A DNA stretch of 64,000 bases from assembly GCA_963776465.1 (NCBI GenBank), contig CAVZMV010000002.1:186001-250000 (forward strand), read 5' to 3'. The notes beneath the pieces are model-generated. The model saw only the letters and a program-made list of their open reading frames with translations, was not told the DNA's origin and made no database searches. Shown in pieces: positions 35,876-45,599 of the stretch. Position numbers and translations under genes: made by a program. Origin of the DNA: DASRHK01 sp963776465. GTDB taxonomy: Bacteria; Pseudomonadota; Gammaproteobacteria; Nevskiales; Nevskiaceae. Positions within the stretch are counted from its first letter, which is position 1. Every line of letters starts with the position of its first letter.

Positions 35876-35893
35876 TGGCCTGACCACTTGGTC
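35876..35893. promoter_or_regulatory. FadR/LldR-type operator
   Basis: TGGCCTGACCA resembles the FadR-family site TGGTCnGACCA, and GACCA-CT-TGGTC immediately overlaps it as a second dyad. It sits in the short divergent spacer between the dehydrogenase and the FadR-family regulator gene. Confidence 0.5.
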
Positions 35894-35904
35894 CGAGTGC
35901 TGCC

Positions 35905-36633
35905 ATGGACGCCCTGACGGGCACAGGACAACCCGAGAACGTCGCGCGCCGGCTCGAGCGCGCGCTGCAGCGCGGCGAGTTCAAGCCGGGCGATCGCGTA
36001 CCGGCCGAGCGCGTGCTGGCGCAGCGCTGGCGCGTGTCGCGGCCGGTCGTGCGCGAGGGCATCGGCATGCTGGTCGCGCGCGGCCTGCTGACGCGGCGCC
36101 ACGGCTCCGGCACCTACGTCAACGACGCAACCGAGCAGATCGGCGCGCAGGTCTGGACCGACATGAGCCGCCGCCACGAAGGCCTGCCCGGCGACTTCTT
36201 CGAGTTCCGCCACATGCTCGAGTGCCGGGCCGCCGAGCTCGCAGCCCAGCGGCACGACGCCGCCGACCGCAAGCGCCTGCAGGCCGCGGAAGCGGCCGTG
36301 GACGCCGCCTACAGCGGCGCCGACCGCCAGGCGCAGATGCAGGCCGACATCGCCTTCCACCACGCCATCGCCGAGGCCACGCACAACCCAGTGTTCGCGT
36401 ACCTGATGACCTCGCTGCAGAAGCTGCTGCACGACCACATGCAGCTGACGCTGGCCGGCACGGTGCCGCGCTCGCGCAGCTTCGATCACGTGCGCGAGCA
36501 GCATCGACGGCTGCTGCAGGCGATCCTGGCGCGCGACGCGGCGGCCGCAGCCCGCATCGCCGGCGAGCACATCGACTTCGTGCGCGTGCGCATGAACCAC
36601 CTGCCCGCCCGCCGCGCGCCGCTGCTAAGGTAG
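35905..36633 (+). CDS. FadR-subfamily GntR regulator
   Basis: 242 residues. The N-terminal winged helix reads FKPGDRVPAERVLAQRWRVS and RPVVREGIGMLVARGLLTRR, followed by HGSGTYV. The C-terminal FCD domain contains the metal-type residues of FEFRHMLECRAAEL, FHHAIAEATHN and ...DHVREQHRRLLQAI, which often bind a small carboxylate and zinc. Position divergent from an LldD-like dehydrogenase, with a matching dyad between, suggests an LldR-type regulator of hydroxy-acid use. Confidence 0.87.
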   Translation: MDALTGTGQPENVARRLERALQRGEFKPGDRVPAERVLAQRWRVSRPVVREGIGMLVARGLLTRRHGSGTYVNDATEQIGAQVWTDMSRRHEGLPGDFFEFRHMLECRAAELAAQRHDAADRKRLQAAEAAVDAAYSGADRQAQMQADIAFHHAIAEATHNPVFAYLMTSLQKLLHDHMQLTLAGTVPRSRSFDHVREQHRRLLQAILARDAAAAARIAGEHIDFVRVRMNHLPARRAPLLR

Positions 36634-36637
36634 ATGC

Positions 36638-37906
36638 ATGCGTGCGTGGACGACATTGCTCGCGCTGCCCCTGGCCGTCGGCCTGCTGTCCGGCTGCTCC
36701 ACCAGCGAGAAGCACGTCCGCGAGAAGATCCAGCGCATCTACAGCGTCGACGACCCGCAGTTCGACCGCAACATCGGCCACCTGCTGGGCGCCAATCTCG
36801 TCGACGGCAACCGCTTCAAGTCATTGGCCAACGGCGACCAGATCTTCCCGGCGATGCTCCAGGCCATCGCCGGCGCGCGCCAGACCATCGACTTCGAGAC
36901 CTACATCTACTGGTCCGGCGAGATCGGCAGGAAGTTCGCGGCGGCGCTGTCGGAGCGCGCGCGGGCCGGCGTGAAGGTGCACGTGCTGCTCGACTGGGTC
37001 GGCAGCGACCGCATCGACCGCGCGCTGGTGCAGACCATGCAGAAGGCCGGCATAAAGGTCGAGCGCTACCACAAGCCGCCCTGGTTCCGGATCTACAACT
37101 GGCAGAACTTCAACAACCGCACGCACCGCAAGCTGCTCGTCGTCGACGGCCGCATCGGCTTCACCGGCGGCGTCGGCATCGCCGACGAGTGGATGGGCAA
37201 CGCCCAGGACGAGAACCACTGGCGCGACTCGCATTACCGGGTCGAAGGGCCGGTCGTCGCCGAGATGCAGTCGGTGTTCATGGACAACTGGCTGCAGGCC
37301 ACGGGCGAGGTGCTGCACGGCGACGGCTACTTCCCGCCGCTCAAGCCCGCCGGCGACGGCCGCGCGCAGATGTTCGCGAGCTCGCCCGACGGCGGCGGCG
37401 AGAGCATGAAGATGATGTTCCTGCTCGCGATCACCGCGGCGAAGCGCTCGATCCACCTCTCCGCTTCGTACTTCGTGCCCGACACGATGGCGAGCGAGGC
37501 GCTGATCGCGGCAGCGAAGCGCGGCGTCAAGGTGCAGGTCATCACGCCAGGCAAGCACAACGACGAGAAGACGGTGCGCAAAGCGTCGCGCGCGCGCCTG
37601 GGCGAGCTGCTCGCGGCGGGCATCGAGATCTACGAGTACCAGCCGACCATGTACCACTGCAAGCTGATGGTGGTCGACGAGCGCTTCGTCTCGGTGGGCT
37701 CGGCTAATTTCGGTCCGCGCTCCTTCGGCCTCAACGACGAGGCCAACCTCAACGTCCTCAACGAGGCCTTCGCCCGTGAGCAGATCGCGGTGTTCCGCCA
37801 GGATCTGCAGCGCGCGCGCCGGCTGACCTACGCGGAATGGAAGAAGCGGCCGCTCGGCGAGAAGGTCCTGGAGAACTTCTTCTCCCTGTTCGGGTCGCTG
37901 ATGTAA
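36638..37906 (+). CDS. Phospholipase-D/cardiolipin-synthase-like lipoprotein
   Basis: 422 residues with a lipoprotein signal (LAVGLLSGC), so envelope-anchored. Two HKD motifs are present: HRKLLVVDGRIGFTGG near residue 165 and HCKLMVVDERFVSVGSANFG near 345, the latter with Cys after His as in many cardiolipin synthases. It likely transfers phosphatidyl groups between phospholipids, or cleaves them. Its stop overlaps the next start (TAATG), so it is coupled to the metallophosphoesterase gene. Starts four bases after the regulator stop. Confidence 0.83.
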   Translation: MRAWTTLLALPLAVGLLSGCSTSEKHVREKIQRIYSVDDPQFDRNIGHLLGANLVDGNRFKSLANGDQIFPAMLQAIAGARQTIDFETYIYWSGEIGRKFAAALSERARAGVKVHVLLDWVGSDRIDRALVQTMQKAGIKVERYHKPPWFRIYNWQNFNNRTHRKLLVVDGRIGFTGGVGIADEWMGNAQDENHWRDSHYRVEGPVVAEMQSVFMDNWLQATGEVLHGDGYFPPLKPAGDGRAQMFASSPDGGGESMKMMFLLAITAAKRSIHLSASYFVPDTMASEALIAAAKRGVKVQVITPGKHNDEKTVRKASRARLGELLAAGIEIYEYQPTMYHCKLMVVDERFVSVGSANFGPRSFGLNDEANLNVLNEAFAREQIAVFRQDLQRARRLTYAEWKKRPLGEKVLENFFSLFGSLM

Positions 37907-38881
37907 TGCATTTGAATTCCCGTTGGCTGGCGGCCCTGGCCGCCTTCTGCCTTGCCTTCGCCTCGATCGGCTACGGCGCGGACAGCGTCCGCTTCGCCGT
38001 GATCGGCGATTACGGCACCAACGACGACACCGAGGCGCAGGTCGCGCGGATGGTGAAGAGCTGGCAGCCGGAGTTCATCATCACGCTCGGCGATAACTCC
38101 TACGTCGACCCCGAGAAAGGACACGGCGGCTTCGAGCGCGGCGTCACCGATCACTACGGCAGCTTCATCGAAAGCCGGGAGAAGGACCCGACCGCCGAGA
38201 AGACGCGGTTCTTCCCTGCCATCGGCAATCACGACTACGAAAGCGACGGCATCGGCCGCGGCGTCGATGCCAAGCGGCTTCTAGAGGTACGAGAAAGCCT
38301 TTGCCCTACCCGCCGGCGAAGGCGGCTTCCACTACTACGAGTTCGCCCGCGGCCCGGTGCGCTTCTTCGCGCTCGACAGCAACCGCAACGACGCCTGGAG
38401 CGGATCCGACACGACCTCCAAGCAATACCAGTGGTGGAAGGCGGCGATGCGCAAGGCGACGGAGCGCTGGAAGATCGTCTACTTCCACCATGCCCCGTAC
38501 GATTCCGGCACCCGCCATCGCGGCGACACGCAGATGCGGGCGTGGAATTTCGAAAGCTCCGGCGTGACGGCGGTGCTCGCCGGCCACGAGCACGTCTACG
38601 AGCGGGTGGTGCTCAACGGCGTGCCGTTCATCACCAACGGCATCGGCGGCCGCCACCTGCACGGCTTCCGCAAGCCCTACGCCCCCGGCTCGACCGTGCG
38701 CTATCCGCAGCCCGGCGAGAGCACGCCCGAGGACAAGCGGTTCGGCGCGATGCTGGTCGAGGCTAACGACACCACGATCACGTTCGAGGAGTGGAACGTC
38801 GACCGCAAGCTCATCGACCGCTGGCCGACGGGCGCCGAGCCGATCAAGACCGCGCCGGCGCAGCCGCCGCCGACGCCGTAA
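37906..38881 (+). pseudogene. Secreted metallophosphoesterase with one frameshift
   Basis: About 325 residues in two frames. Signal peptide MHLNSRWLAALAAFCLAF...YGA. The calcineurin-like metal motifs are in order: FAVIGDYGT, ITLGDNSY, AIGNHDYE, then after the shift FHHAPYDSG and LAGHEHVYER. The frame leaves at about 38,289, where one extra G after CTAGAG moves it; the other frame resumes YEKAFALPAGEGGFHYYEF. All five metal-binding blocks survive on either side, so an intact enzyme is likely if the indel is an error. It would act on phosphate esters in the periplasm. Confidence 0.78.
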
Positions 38882-38886
38882 AGCGG

Positions 38887-39213
38887 CTAGCGGATCGGCA
38901 CGACCGTGCGGTTATAGGTCGAGTCCGACACGCCCGAGCTCGACTCGGCCTCGAACACCGAGAACTCCGCCTGGCTCAGCGCGCCGTCCTTGTTGGCATC
39001 GGCGGTGTCGAATTGGCCCGAGAGATTTGCCTGCGCCGCCGCCTCGGAGCGGTTCAGCGAATAGTCGCCGTTGCGGTCCAGCGTCGTGAACTTGCGGTCG
39101 TATTTGAGCGCCGGCGCCGCGGGGTTGACCGCGCCGTAGGTGAGGTCTTCGGCGAAGACGCCGGCAGAGGCCGTGGCCAGCACCGCGGCGGCGATCCAGA
39201 TGGGCTTGTGCAT
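38887..39213 (-). CDS. Secreted EF-hand protein
   Basis: 108 residues from ATG 39213 with a signal peptide (MHKPIWIAAAVLATASAGVFA). Two EF-hand loops are present, DRNGDYSLNRSE and DANKDGALSQAE, spaced as in a paired EF-hand calcium sensor. Nothing else is fused. Exported calcium-binding protein of unknown partner; it lies tail to tail with the metallophosphoesterase gene. Confidence 0.8.
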   Translation of the reverse strand: MHKPIWIAAAVLATASAGVFAEDLTYGAVNPAAPALKYDRKFTTLDRNGDYSLNRSEAAAQANLSGQFDTADANKDGALSQAEFSVFEAESSSGVSDSTYNRTVVPIR

Positions 39214-39288
39214 GATTCTTCCTCCTGCAAGGGCGCGATCCAAGGGCGCCCGTCTGCAGGTTAGACACCCATCCGGCGCGATCTCTCC

Positions 39289-39693
39289 CTAGGACGCGCG
39301 GCCGAGGATCCGGCTGAGCTCCTCGGCCAGGGCCGGCTTGCCGACGTAGCCGTCGAAGCCGGCCGCCTCGGTGGCCCCCAGCACGGCGTCGCGAGGGAAG
39401 CCGGTCAGCGCCACGAGCTTGATCCGGTTCATCCCGTCCAGCTCGCGCAGCTTGCGCGCGACCTGGAATCCGTCCATGCCCGGCATGACCAGGTCGATCA
39501 GCACGAGCTCCGGCAGGAAGGCCGGCGCCGCTGCCAGCGCCGTGGGGCCGTCATAGACCGCGAGCACGGTGTGTCCCATCGCGCGGATCAGGGCGGCGAC
39601 GATGTCCGCCGCGTCCTTGTGGTCGTCGACCACCAGCACGCGGCGCGCGACGAATTCATTGGCCAAATGAAACTTCCGGCAGTGCAGCGCCAT
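39289..39693 (-). CDS. Receiver-only response regulator, CheY-like
   Basis: About 134 residues, all receiver domain: VLVVDDHKDAAD, phospho-acceptor Asp in VLIDLVMPGMDGFQ, Thr in LVALTGFPRD, and Lys in GYVGKPALAEEL. There is no output domain, so it acts by protein contact, perhaps with a hybrid kinase encoded elsewhere. The start at 39693 is preferred over an upstream codon at 39708. No sensor kinase is next to it. Confidence 0.85.
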   Translation of the reverse strand: MALHCRKFHLANEFVARRVLVVDDHKDAADIVAALIRAMGHTVLAVYDGPTALAAAPAFLPELVLIDLVMPGMDGFQVARKLRELDGMNRIKLVALTGFPRDAVLGATEAAGFDGYVGKPALAEELSRILGRAS

Positions 39694-39830
39694 GAATTTT
39701 AGGCGCATCGGCGATCAAATCAAGTCGTTGCACGATGTTTGCACCAATGCTCGGCGCGGCTTGCACCCCTTGCAGACGCGCCTCCGATAATCTTCGAAAC
39801 ACTCGAAGCGTCGTCTTCCCTGGGGATCAC

Positions 39831-42800
39831 ATGCGCAACACCTGGCTTGCCGGATGGATGGTCACGCTCTGCGGCGCGCTGCCCGCACCAGCGCTCGCCG
39901 ACCTCAAGGTCGAGGCGTTCAGCCCGCAGGGATCGGTCAAGGACGTCCGCCAGGTGGCTGTGCGCTTCTCCGCGCCGGTCGTGCGCTTCGGCGACCCGCG
40001 CCTGCCCGACCCGTTCGACGTCGACTGCGCCAGGCCCGGGCGCTCGCGCTGGGCGGACGCGCGCAACTGGGTCTACGACTTCGCCGAGGATCTGCCCGCG
40101 GGCGTGCGCTGCCGCTTCACGGTCAAGGCGGACCTGAAGTCCGTCGCCGGCGACAAGCCCGCGGGCCAGCGCGAGTTCGTGTTCGACACCGGCGGGCCGG
40201 CGATCCGCGCGTCGATGCCGCGCGAGGGCGACGAGCAGATCGACGAGCAGCAGATCTTCCTGGTCCGGCTGGACACCGCCGCCACCGAGGAGTCGGTGCG
40301 CAGCCGCGCCTTCTGCGCCGTCTCCGGCATCGCCGAGAAGATCCCCGTGCAGATCGTCACCGGCGAGGATCGCGGCAAGATCCTGCAGCAGCGCGATCTC
40401 CTGAACTACGAGTACTTCCGCGTCTTCTGGAAGAGCGGTCGCGAATCGCTGGCGCAGGCGCGCGGCGAGAAGATGAAAGCCGACGAGGCGCTGCTGGTGG
40501 CCCTGCGCTGCACGCGCGCGCTGCCGCCGGCGACGCAGGTGCAGCTGGTGTGGGGCCAGGGCATCGCCTCGCCCAACGGCATCGCGACGCCGCAGGACCA
40601 GACGCTGTCCTTCCGGACGCGCCCGGCGTTCGCGGCCTCGTTCTCGTGCGAGCGCGCCAACGCGCACTCGGCCTGCCTACCGATGACGCCGATGACGCTG
40701 ACGTTCACGGCGCCGATCGCCAGGGAGCTGGCGGCGAAGATCGTCATGGGCGGCCGCGGCGGTCCCTACAAGCCGAAGCTCGACGACGACACCAACGTCG
40801 TCGAGCGGCTGGTGTTCAAGGGGCCGTTCCCGGAGCGCGCGAAGCTTGCAATCGAGCTCCCTTCCGCGCTCGTCGACGACGCCGGCCGGCCGCTCGCCAA
40901 CGCCGCGCGCTTCCCGCTCGAGGTCGAGACCTCCGAAGCACCGCCGCTGGTGAAGTTCGGCTCGGAGTTCGGGATCCTGGAGCACAAGGAAGGCGGCGTG
41001 CTGCCGGTGACGCTGCGTAACGTCGAGCCCGAGGTCGCCGCGCAGAAAGCGACGCTGCCGCTCGCGGACATTCCGGGCAAGGCGCGGAAGATCGACGACG
41101 ACGCGCAAATCCTCACCTGGATGGCGCGCGTCGCCGACGCCATGCGCTGGCAGGGCGACTGGGAGGACGAGGAGAACCGCAAGTGGAAGGAGAACACCGG
41201 CGCCAAGTCGGTGTTCGGCGCCGACGACGTCACCGAATCGTTCAGCGTGCCCAAGCCGCAGGGCGCAGAGGCGTTCGAGGTGGTCGGCATCCCGCTGACC
41301 GAGCCTGGCTTCTACGTCGTCGAGCTGAAGAGCCCGAAATTGGGCGCTTCGCTGCTCGGCGACGCGCGCACGCGCTACGTCGCCACCAGCGCGCTGGTCA
41401 CCAACATGGCCGTGCACTTCAAGCAGGGCCGCGAGTCCTCGCTGGTGTTCGTCACCTATCTCGACACCGGCAAGCCGGTGGCGGAAGCGGCCGTGCGCGT
41501 CAACGACGGCTGCAGCGGCGCCGAGCACTGGCAGGGCCGCACCGACGCGCAGGGCATCGCCCGCATCGCCAAGGCATTGCCCGAGTCGGGCTCGTCCTGC
41601 GAATGGACGCCGCATCCGCTGATGGTCAGCGCGCGCGCCGGCGACGACATGAGCTTCACCATGTCGACCTGGAATCGCGGCATCTCCCCGTACGACTTCA
41701 ACCTGCCGGTGAATCCGTGGTCGGGACGCGTGCCGGTGATCGCGCACACCGTGCTCGACCGCGCGCTGTTCCGCGCCGGCGAGACGGTCTCGATGAAACA
41801 CTTCCTGCGCGCGCACACCGAGCGCGGGCTGGCCATGCCTGGCGAGAAGCTCAACAAGCTCGTCCTCTCGCACGAAGGCAGCGGCCAGACCTACGAGCTG
41901 CCGCTCAAATTCGACGGCAAGGGCATCGCCGAGAGCCGCTGGTCGATACCCAAGGACGCCAAGCTCGGGACCTACGGCATCGACCTGCGCTCGTCGTCGC
42001 AGTCGCTGCAGAGCGGCAGCTTCCGCGTCGAGCAGTACCGCGTGCCGAGCATGCGCGCGATCCTGCAGCCGCCGAAGGATCCCTTGGTCGACGCCAAGGA
42101 AGCGACGATCGACCTCTTCGTCTCCTATCTCTCCGGCGGCGCCGCGGGCTACCTGCCGGTGAAGCTGCGCACGCAGATCGTGCCGAAGACGCTCAGCTTC
42201 GCCGCGTATCCGGGCTTCCGCTTCGGCGGACGCGAGACCAAGGAAGGCATCGAGAGCGGCGCGGGTCATGGCGCGTTCTACGAAGAAGGTGAAAGCGAGG
42301 ACGATGGCCCGACGCCGGGCGGTCCGGCGCAGACGTTGCCGCTGGTGCTGGACGGTCAAGGCGCGGCGCGCGCGACGGTGCCCAAGCTGCCCAAGGTCGA
42401 CGCGCCACACGAGATCGCGGTCGAGCTCGAGTACCAGGACGCCAACGGCGAGACGCTCACTGCCGCATCGCGCGTGGCGCTGTGGCCGAGCAACGTGGTC
42501 CTCGGCATCCAGCCCGAAGGCTGGGTCGCGACCAGCGACGATCTGCGCTTCAAGGTGCTGGCGCTCGACCTCTCCGGCAAGCCGGTCGCCGGCCAGAGCG
42601 TCAGCGTCGAGGCGTTCCAGCGCACCACGCATTCGTACCGACGCCGCCTGGTCGGCGGCTTCTATGCCTTCGACCACAACGTCGAGACCAAGCGCATCGG
42701 CGAGATCTGCGGCGGCCGCACCGACGAGCACGGCCTTCTCACCTGCAAGGCGAAGACCAAGCTCTCGGGACAGCTGCGGCTGCAGGCGACGACGCGCGAC

Positions 42801-45599
42801 GCGGGCGGCCATCGCGCGCTCGCGAGCACCGACATGTGGGTCGCGGGCGAGGACGAGTGGTGGTTCGAGGCGACGCCGAGCGATCGCATGGACGTGATCC
42901 CGGAGCAGCTCTCCTACGAGAGCGGACAGGTCGCGCGCCTGCAGGTGCGCATGCCGTTCCGCCAGGCCACGGCGCTGGTCACGGTCGAGCGCGAGGGCGT
43001 GATGGAGAGCTTCGTCACCGAGCTCTCCGGCAAGGAGCCGGTCGTGGAGGTGCCGATCGGCGACGCGCACTCGCCCAACGTCTACGTCTCGGTGCTGGCG
43101 ATCCGCGGGCGCGTCGGCGTGTGGCGCAGCCGCCTGGCGTCGCTGGTGCGCTGGCTGCATCTGCCGCTGCGCATGGAGGGCGGCATGCCCACCTCGATGG
43201 TCGATCTCTCCAAGCCGGCGTATCGGCTCGGCGTCGCGCACATCAACGTCGGCTGGGATCCGCACCGGCTCGAGGTGAAGGTGCAGCCATCGGCGGAGAC
43301 CTTCAAGGTGCGCGACACCGCAAAGGTCAGCATCTCGGTGAAGCCGGCGAAAGGACAGAAGCTGCCGGAAGACGCCGAGGTCGCCGTCGCGGCGGTCGAC
43401 GAGGGCCTGCTCGAGCTCTTGCCCAACGATTCCTGGAAGCTGCTCGAGGCGATGATGCAGCCGCGCGGCCTCGAGGTGTCGACCTCCACCGCGCAGATGC
43501 AGATCGTCGGCAAGCGCCACTTCGGCCGCAAGGCCGGCGCGCCCGGCGGCGGCGGCGGACGCGCGCCCGCGCGCGAGCTCTTCGACACGCTGCTGCTGTG
43601 GAAGGGACGCGTGACGCTCGACGCGTCCGGCCAGGCGCAGCTGGACATCCCGCTCAACGATTCGCTGACCTCGTTCCGCATCGTCGCGGTCGCGAGCGCC
43701 GGCGATCACCTGTTCGGCACCGGCGCGGCGACGATCCGCACGACGCAGGAGCTGCAGCTGGTCTCCGGCCTGCCCTCGCTCGTGCGCGAGGGCGATCGCT
43801 TCGACGCGACGGTGATGCTGCGCAACGCCAGCGTCCGCGCAATCACGGCCGAGGTTGCCGGCAGCTATAAGACCCGTGCGTCGGCGGCGCCGACTTCCCT
43901 GTCCGCGCAGTCGGTGAAGCTCGACGCCGGCGCGGCGCAGGAGATCAAGTGGGCGATCGAGGTTCCGGTGGACGCCGCGACGCTGGACTGGGAGATCACG
44001 GCCCGCGAGGACAAGGGTGAAGCGGCCGATCGCATGAAGATCAGCCAGCCGGTCATCGCCGCCTACCCTGTGCGCACCTACCAGGCGACGCTGACGCAGA
44101 TCGACGGCAGCTTCTCGCTGCCGGTCGAGCGCCCGAAAGGCGCGATCGCCGGGCGCGGCGGCGTGCACGTGGACCTCGACGCGCAGCTCGGCAACCTCGA
44201 CGGCGTGATCGAGTTCATGAGCCGCTATCCGTACATCTGCCTGGAGCAGCAGCTGTCGCAAGCCATCGCGCTGCACGACGCCGCGCAGTGGCAGCACGTG
44301 ATGAACATCCTGCCGAGCTACCTGGATCGCGACGGGCTGGTGAAGTACTTCCCGTCCTCGTGGCTGCAGGGCAGCGACGCGCTCACCGCCTACGTGCTGG
44401 CGATCGCGCACGAGGCTGGCCGCGAGATCCCCGATTCCAGCCGCGCGCGCATGCTGTCGGCGCTCGAAGGCTTCGTCGCCGGACGCATCGTGCGCGAATC
44501 GGCGATGCCGACGATGGATCTCACCGTGCGCAAGCTCGCCGCCATCGACGCGCTGTCGCGCTATGGCAAGGCCGGACCCGACATGCTGTCGAGCGTCACC
44601 GTCGAGCCCAATCTGTGGCCGACGTCGGCGGTGCTCGACTGGATCGACATCCTGCATCGCCTGACGACGTTGCCCGATCGGGCGCAACGCCTGCCCGAGG
44701 CGCTGCAGGTGCTGCGCGCGCGCCTGAACTTCCAGGGCACGACCATGACCTTCTCGACCGAGCGCGACGACGCGCTGTGGTGGCTGATGATCTCCGCCGA
44801 TTCCAACGCGGTGCGGGCGATCAGCGAAGTGATGGACGAGCCGCAGTGGCGCGAGGACGTGCCGCGCATGGTGCGCGGCGCGCTCGGCCGGCAGCTGCGC
44901 GGCCACTGGAACACCACGGTCGCCAACGCCTGGGGCGTGCTGGCGTTCGACAAGTTCCGCAAGGTGTTCGAGTCGACGCCGGTCACCGGCACGACGCAGG
45001 CGCGCCTCGGCGGCAAAACCGAAAGCGCGAAGTGGCCGGGCAAGAGCCAGGCGCTGGACCTGCCGTGGCCCGAGCAGCCGGACGCGCTCGCGATCCAGCA
45101 CAGCGGCACCGGCAAACCGTGGGCGATGATCGCCAGCCGCGCCGCGCTGCCGCTGGATGCGCCGCTCTTCACCGGCTACACGGTGAAGCGCACCGTCAGC
45201 GCGGTGGAGCAGAAGAAGAAGGGCACGTGGAGCCGCGGCGACGTCGCGCGCGTGCAGCTGGACCTGGAGGCGCAGTCCGACATGACCTGGGTCGTCGTCG
45301 ACGATCCGATCCCGGCCGGCGCCAGCATCCAGGGCTCGGGGCTCGGCGGCAGCTCGCAGCTCCTCACCAAGGGCGAGAAGCGCGAGGGCGACGCCTGGCT
45401 CGCCTACGAGGAGCGGCGCTTCGACGCGCTGCGCTCGTACTTCGTGTTCGTGCCCAAGGGCAAGTGGTCGGTCGAGTACACGGTGCGCTTCAACGCGACC
45501 GGCACGTTCGAGCTGCCGGCGACGCGGGTGGAGGCGATGTACGCGCCCGAGATGTTCGGCGAGCTGCCGAACGCGCCGCTGCAGATCCAGGCGCCGTGA
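39831..45599 (+). CDS. Bacterial alpha-2-macroglobulin with thioester motif
   Basis: 1,922 residues from ATG 39831. The signal peptide ends ALPAPALA-D with no lipobox, so unlike E. coli YfhM it seems not to be a lipoprotein. Macroglobulin-like domains fill the first two thirds (LFRAGETVSMKHFLRAH marks MG1-type strand packing; a Gly-rich GAPGGGGGRAPAREL region near 1,240 may be bait-like). The thioester motif CLEQ is at Cys1470, in YPYICLEQQLSQAIALH. Such proteins trap proteases that breach the outer membrane. Its stop overlaps the pbpC start (GTGA), the familiar pairing for cell-wall repair and protection. Confidence 0.9.
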   Translation: MRNTWLAGWMVTLCGALPAPALADLKVEAFSPQGSVKDVRQVAVRFSAPVVRFGDPRLPDPFDVDCARPGRSRWADARNWVYDFAEDLPAGVRCRFTVKADLKSVAGDKPAGQREFVFDTGGPAIRASMPREGDEQIDEQQIFLVRLDTAATEESVRSRAFCAVSGIAEKIPVQIVTGEDRGKILQQRDLLNYEYFRVFWKSGRESLAQARGEKMKADEALLVALRCTRALPPATQVQLVWGQGIASPNGIATPQDQTLSFRTRPAFAASFSCERANAHSACLPMTPMTLTFTAPIARELAAKIVMGGRGGPYKPKLDDDTNVVERLVFKGPFPERAKLAIELPSALVDDAGRPLANAARFPLEVETSEAPPLVKFGSEFGILEHKEGGVLPVTLRNVEPEVAAQKATLPLADIPGKARKIDDDAQILTWMARVADAMRWQGDWEDEENRKWKENTGAKSVFGADDVTESFSVPKPQGAEAFEVVGIPLTEPGFYVVELKSPKLGASLLGDARTRYVATSALVTNMAVHFKQGRESSLVFVTYLDTGKPVAEAAVRVNDGCSGAEHWQGRTDAQGIARIAKALPESGSSCEWTPHPLMVSARAGDDMSFTMSTWNRGISPYDFNLPVNPWSGRVPVIAHTVLDRALFRAGETVSMKHFLRAHTERGLAMPGEKLNKLVLSHEGSGQTYELPLKFDGKGIAESRWSIPKDAKLGTYGIDLRSSSQSLQSGSFRVEQYRVPSMRAILQPPKDPLVDAKEATIDLFVSYLSGGAAGYLPVKLRTQIVPKTLSFAAYPGFRFGGRETKEGIESGAGHGAFYEEGESEDDGPTPGGPAQTLPLVLDGQGAARATVPKLPKVDAPHEIAVELEYQDANGETLTAASRVALWPSNVVLGIQPEGWVATSDDLRFKVLALDLSGKPVAGQSVSVEAFQRTTHSYRRRLVGGFYAFDHNVETKRIGEICGGRTDEHGLLTCKAKTKLSGQLRLQATTRDAGGHRALASTDMWVAGEDEWWFEATPSDRMDVIPEQLSYESGQVARLQVRMPFRQATALVTVEREGVMESFVTELSGKEPVVEVPIGDAHSPNVYVSVLAIRGRVGVWRSRLASLVRWLHLPLRMEGGMPTSMVDLSKPAYRLGVAHINVGWDPHRLEVKVQPSAETFKVRDTAKVSISVKPAKGQKLPEDAEVAVAAVDEGLLELLPNDSWKLLEAMMQPRGLEVSTSTAQMQIVGKRHFGRKAGAPGGGGGRAPARELFDTLLLWKGRVTLDASGQAQLDIPLNDSLTSFRIVAVASAGDHLFGTGAATIRTTQELQLVSGLPSLVREGDRFDATVMLRNASVRAITAEVAGSYKTRASAAPTSLSAQSVKLDAGAAQEIKWAIEVPVDAATLDWEITAREDKGEAADRMKISQPVIAAYPVRTYQATLTQIDGSFSLPVERPKGAIAGRGGVHVDLDAQLGNLDGVIEFMSRYPYICLEQQLSQAIALHDAAQWQHVMNILPSYLDRDGLVKYFPSSWLQGSDALTAYVLAIAHEAGREIPDSSRARMLSALEGFVAGRIVRESAMPTMDLTVRKLAAIDALSRYGKAGPDMLSSVTVEPNLWPTSAVLDWIDILHRLTTLPDRAQRLPEALQVLRARLNFQGTTMTFSTERDDALWWLMISADSNAVRAISEVMDEPQWREDVPRMVRGALGRQLRGHWNTTVANAWGVLAFDKFRKVFESTPVTGTTQARLGGKTESAKWPGKSQALDLPWPEQPDALAIQHSGTGKPWAMIASRAALPLDAPLFTGYTVKRTVSAVEQKKKGTWSRGDVARVQLDLEAQSDMTWVVVDDPIPAGASIQGSGLGGSSQLLTKGEKREGDAWLAYEERRFDALRSYFVFVPKGKWSVEYTVRFNATGTFELPATRVEAMYAPEMFGELPNAPLQIQAP

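Noticed and set aside
40677..45101. Long minus-strand open frame of over 1,400 codons across the macroglobulin gene
   Set aside because: It is the low-stop reverse frame of a GC-rich gene; its sequence is Arg/His/Ala-rich without domains, and the plus-strand protein is clear.
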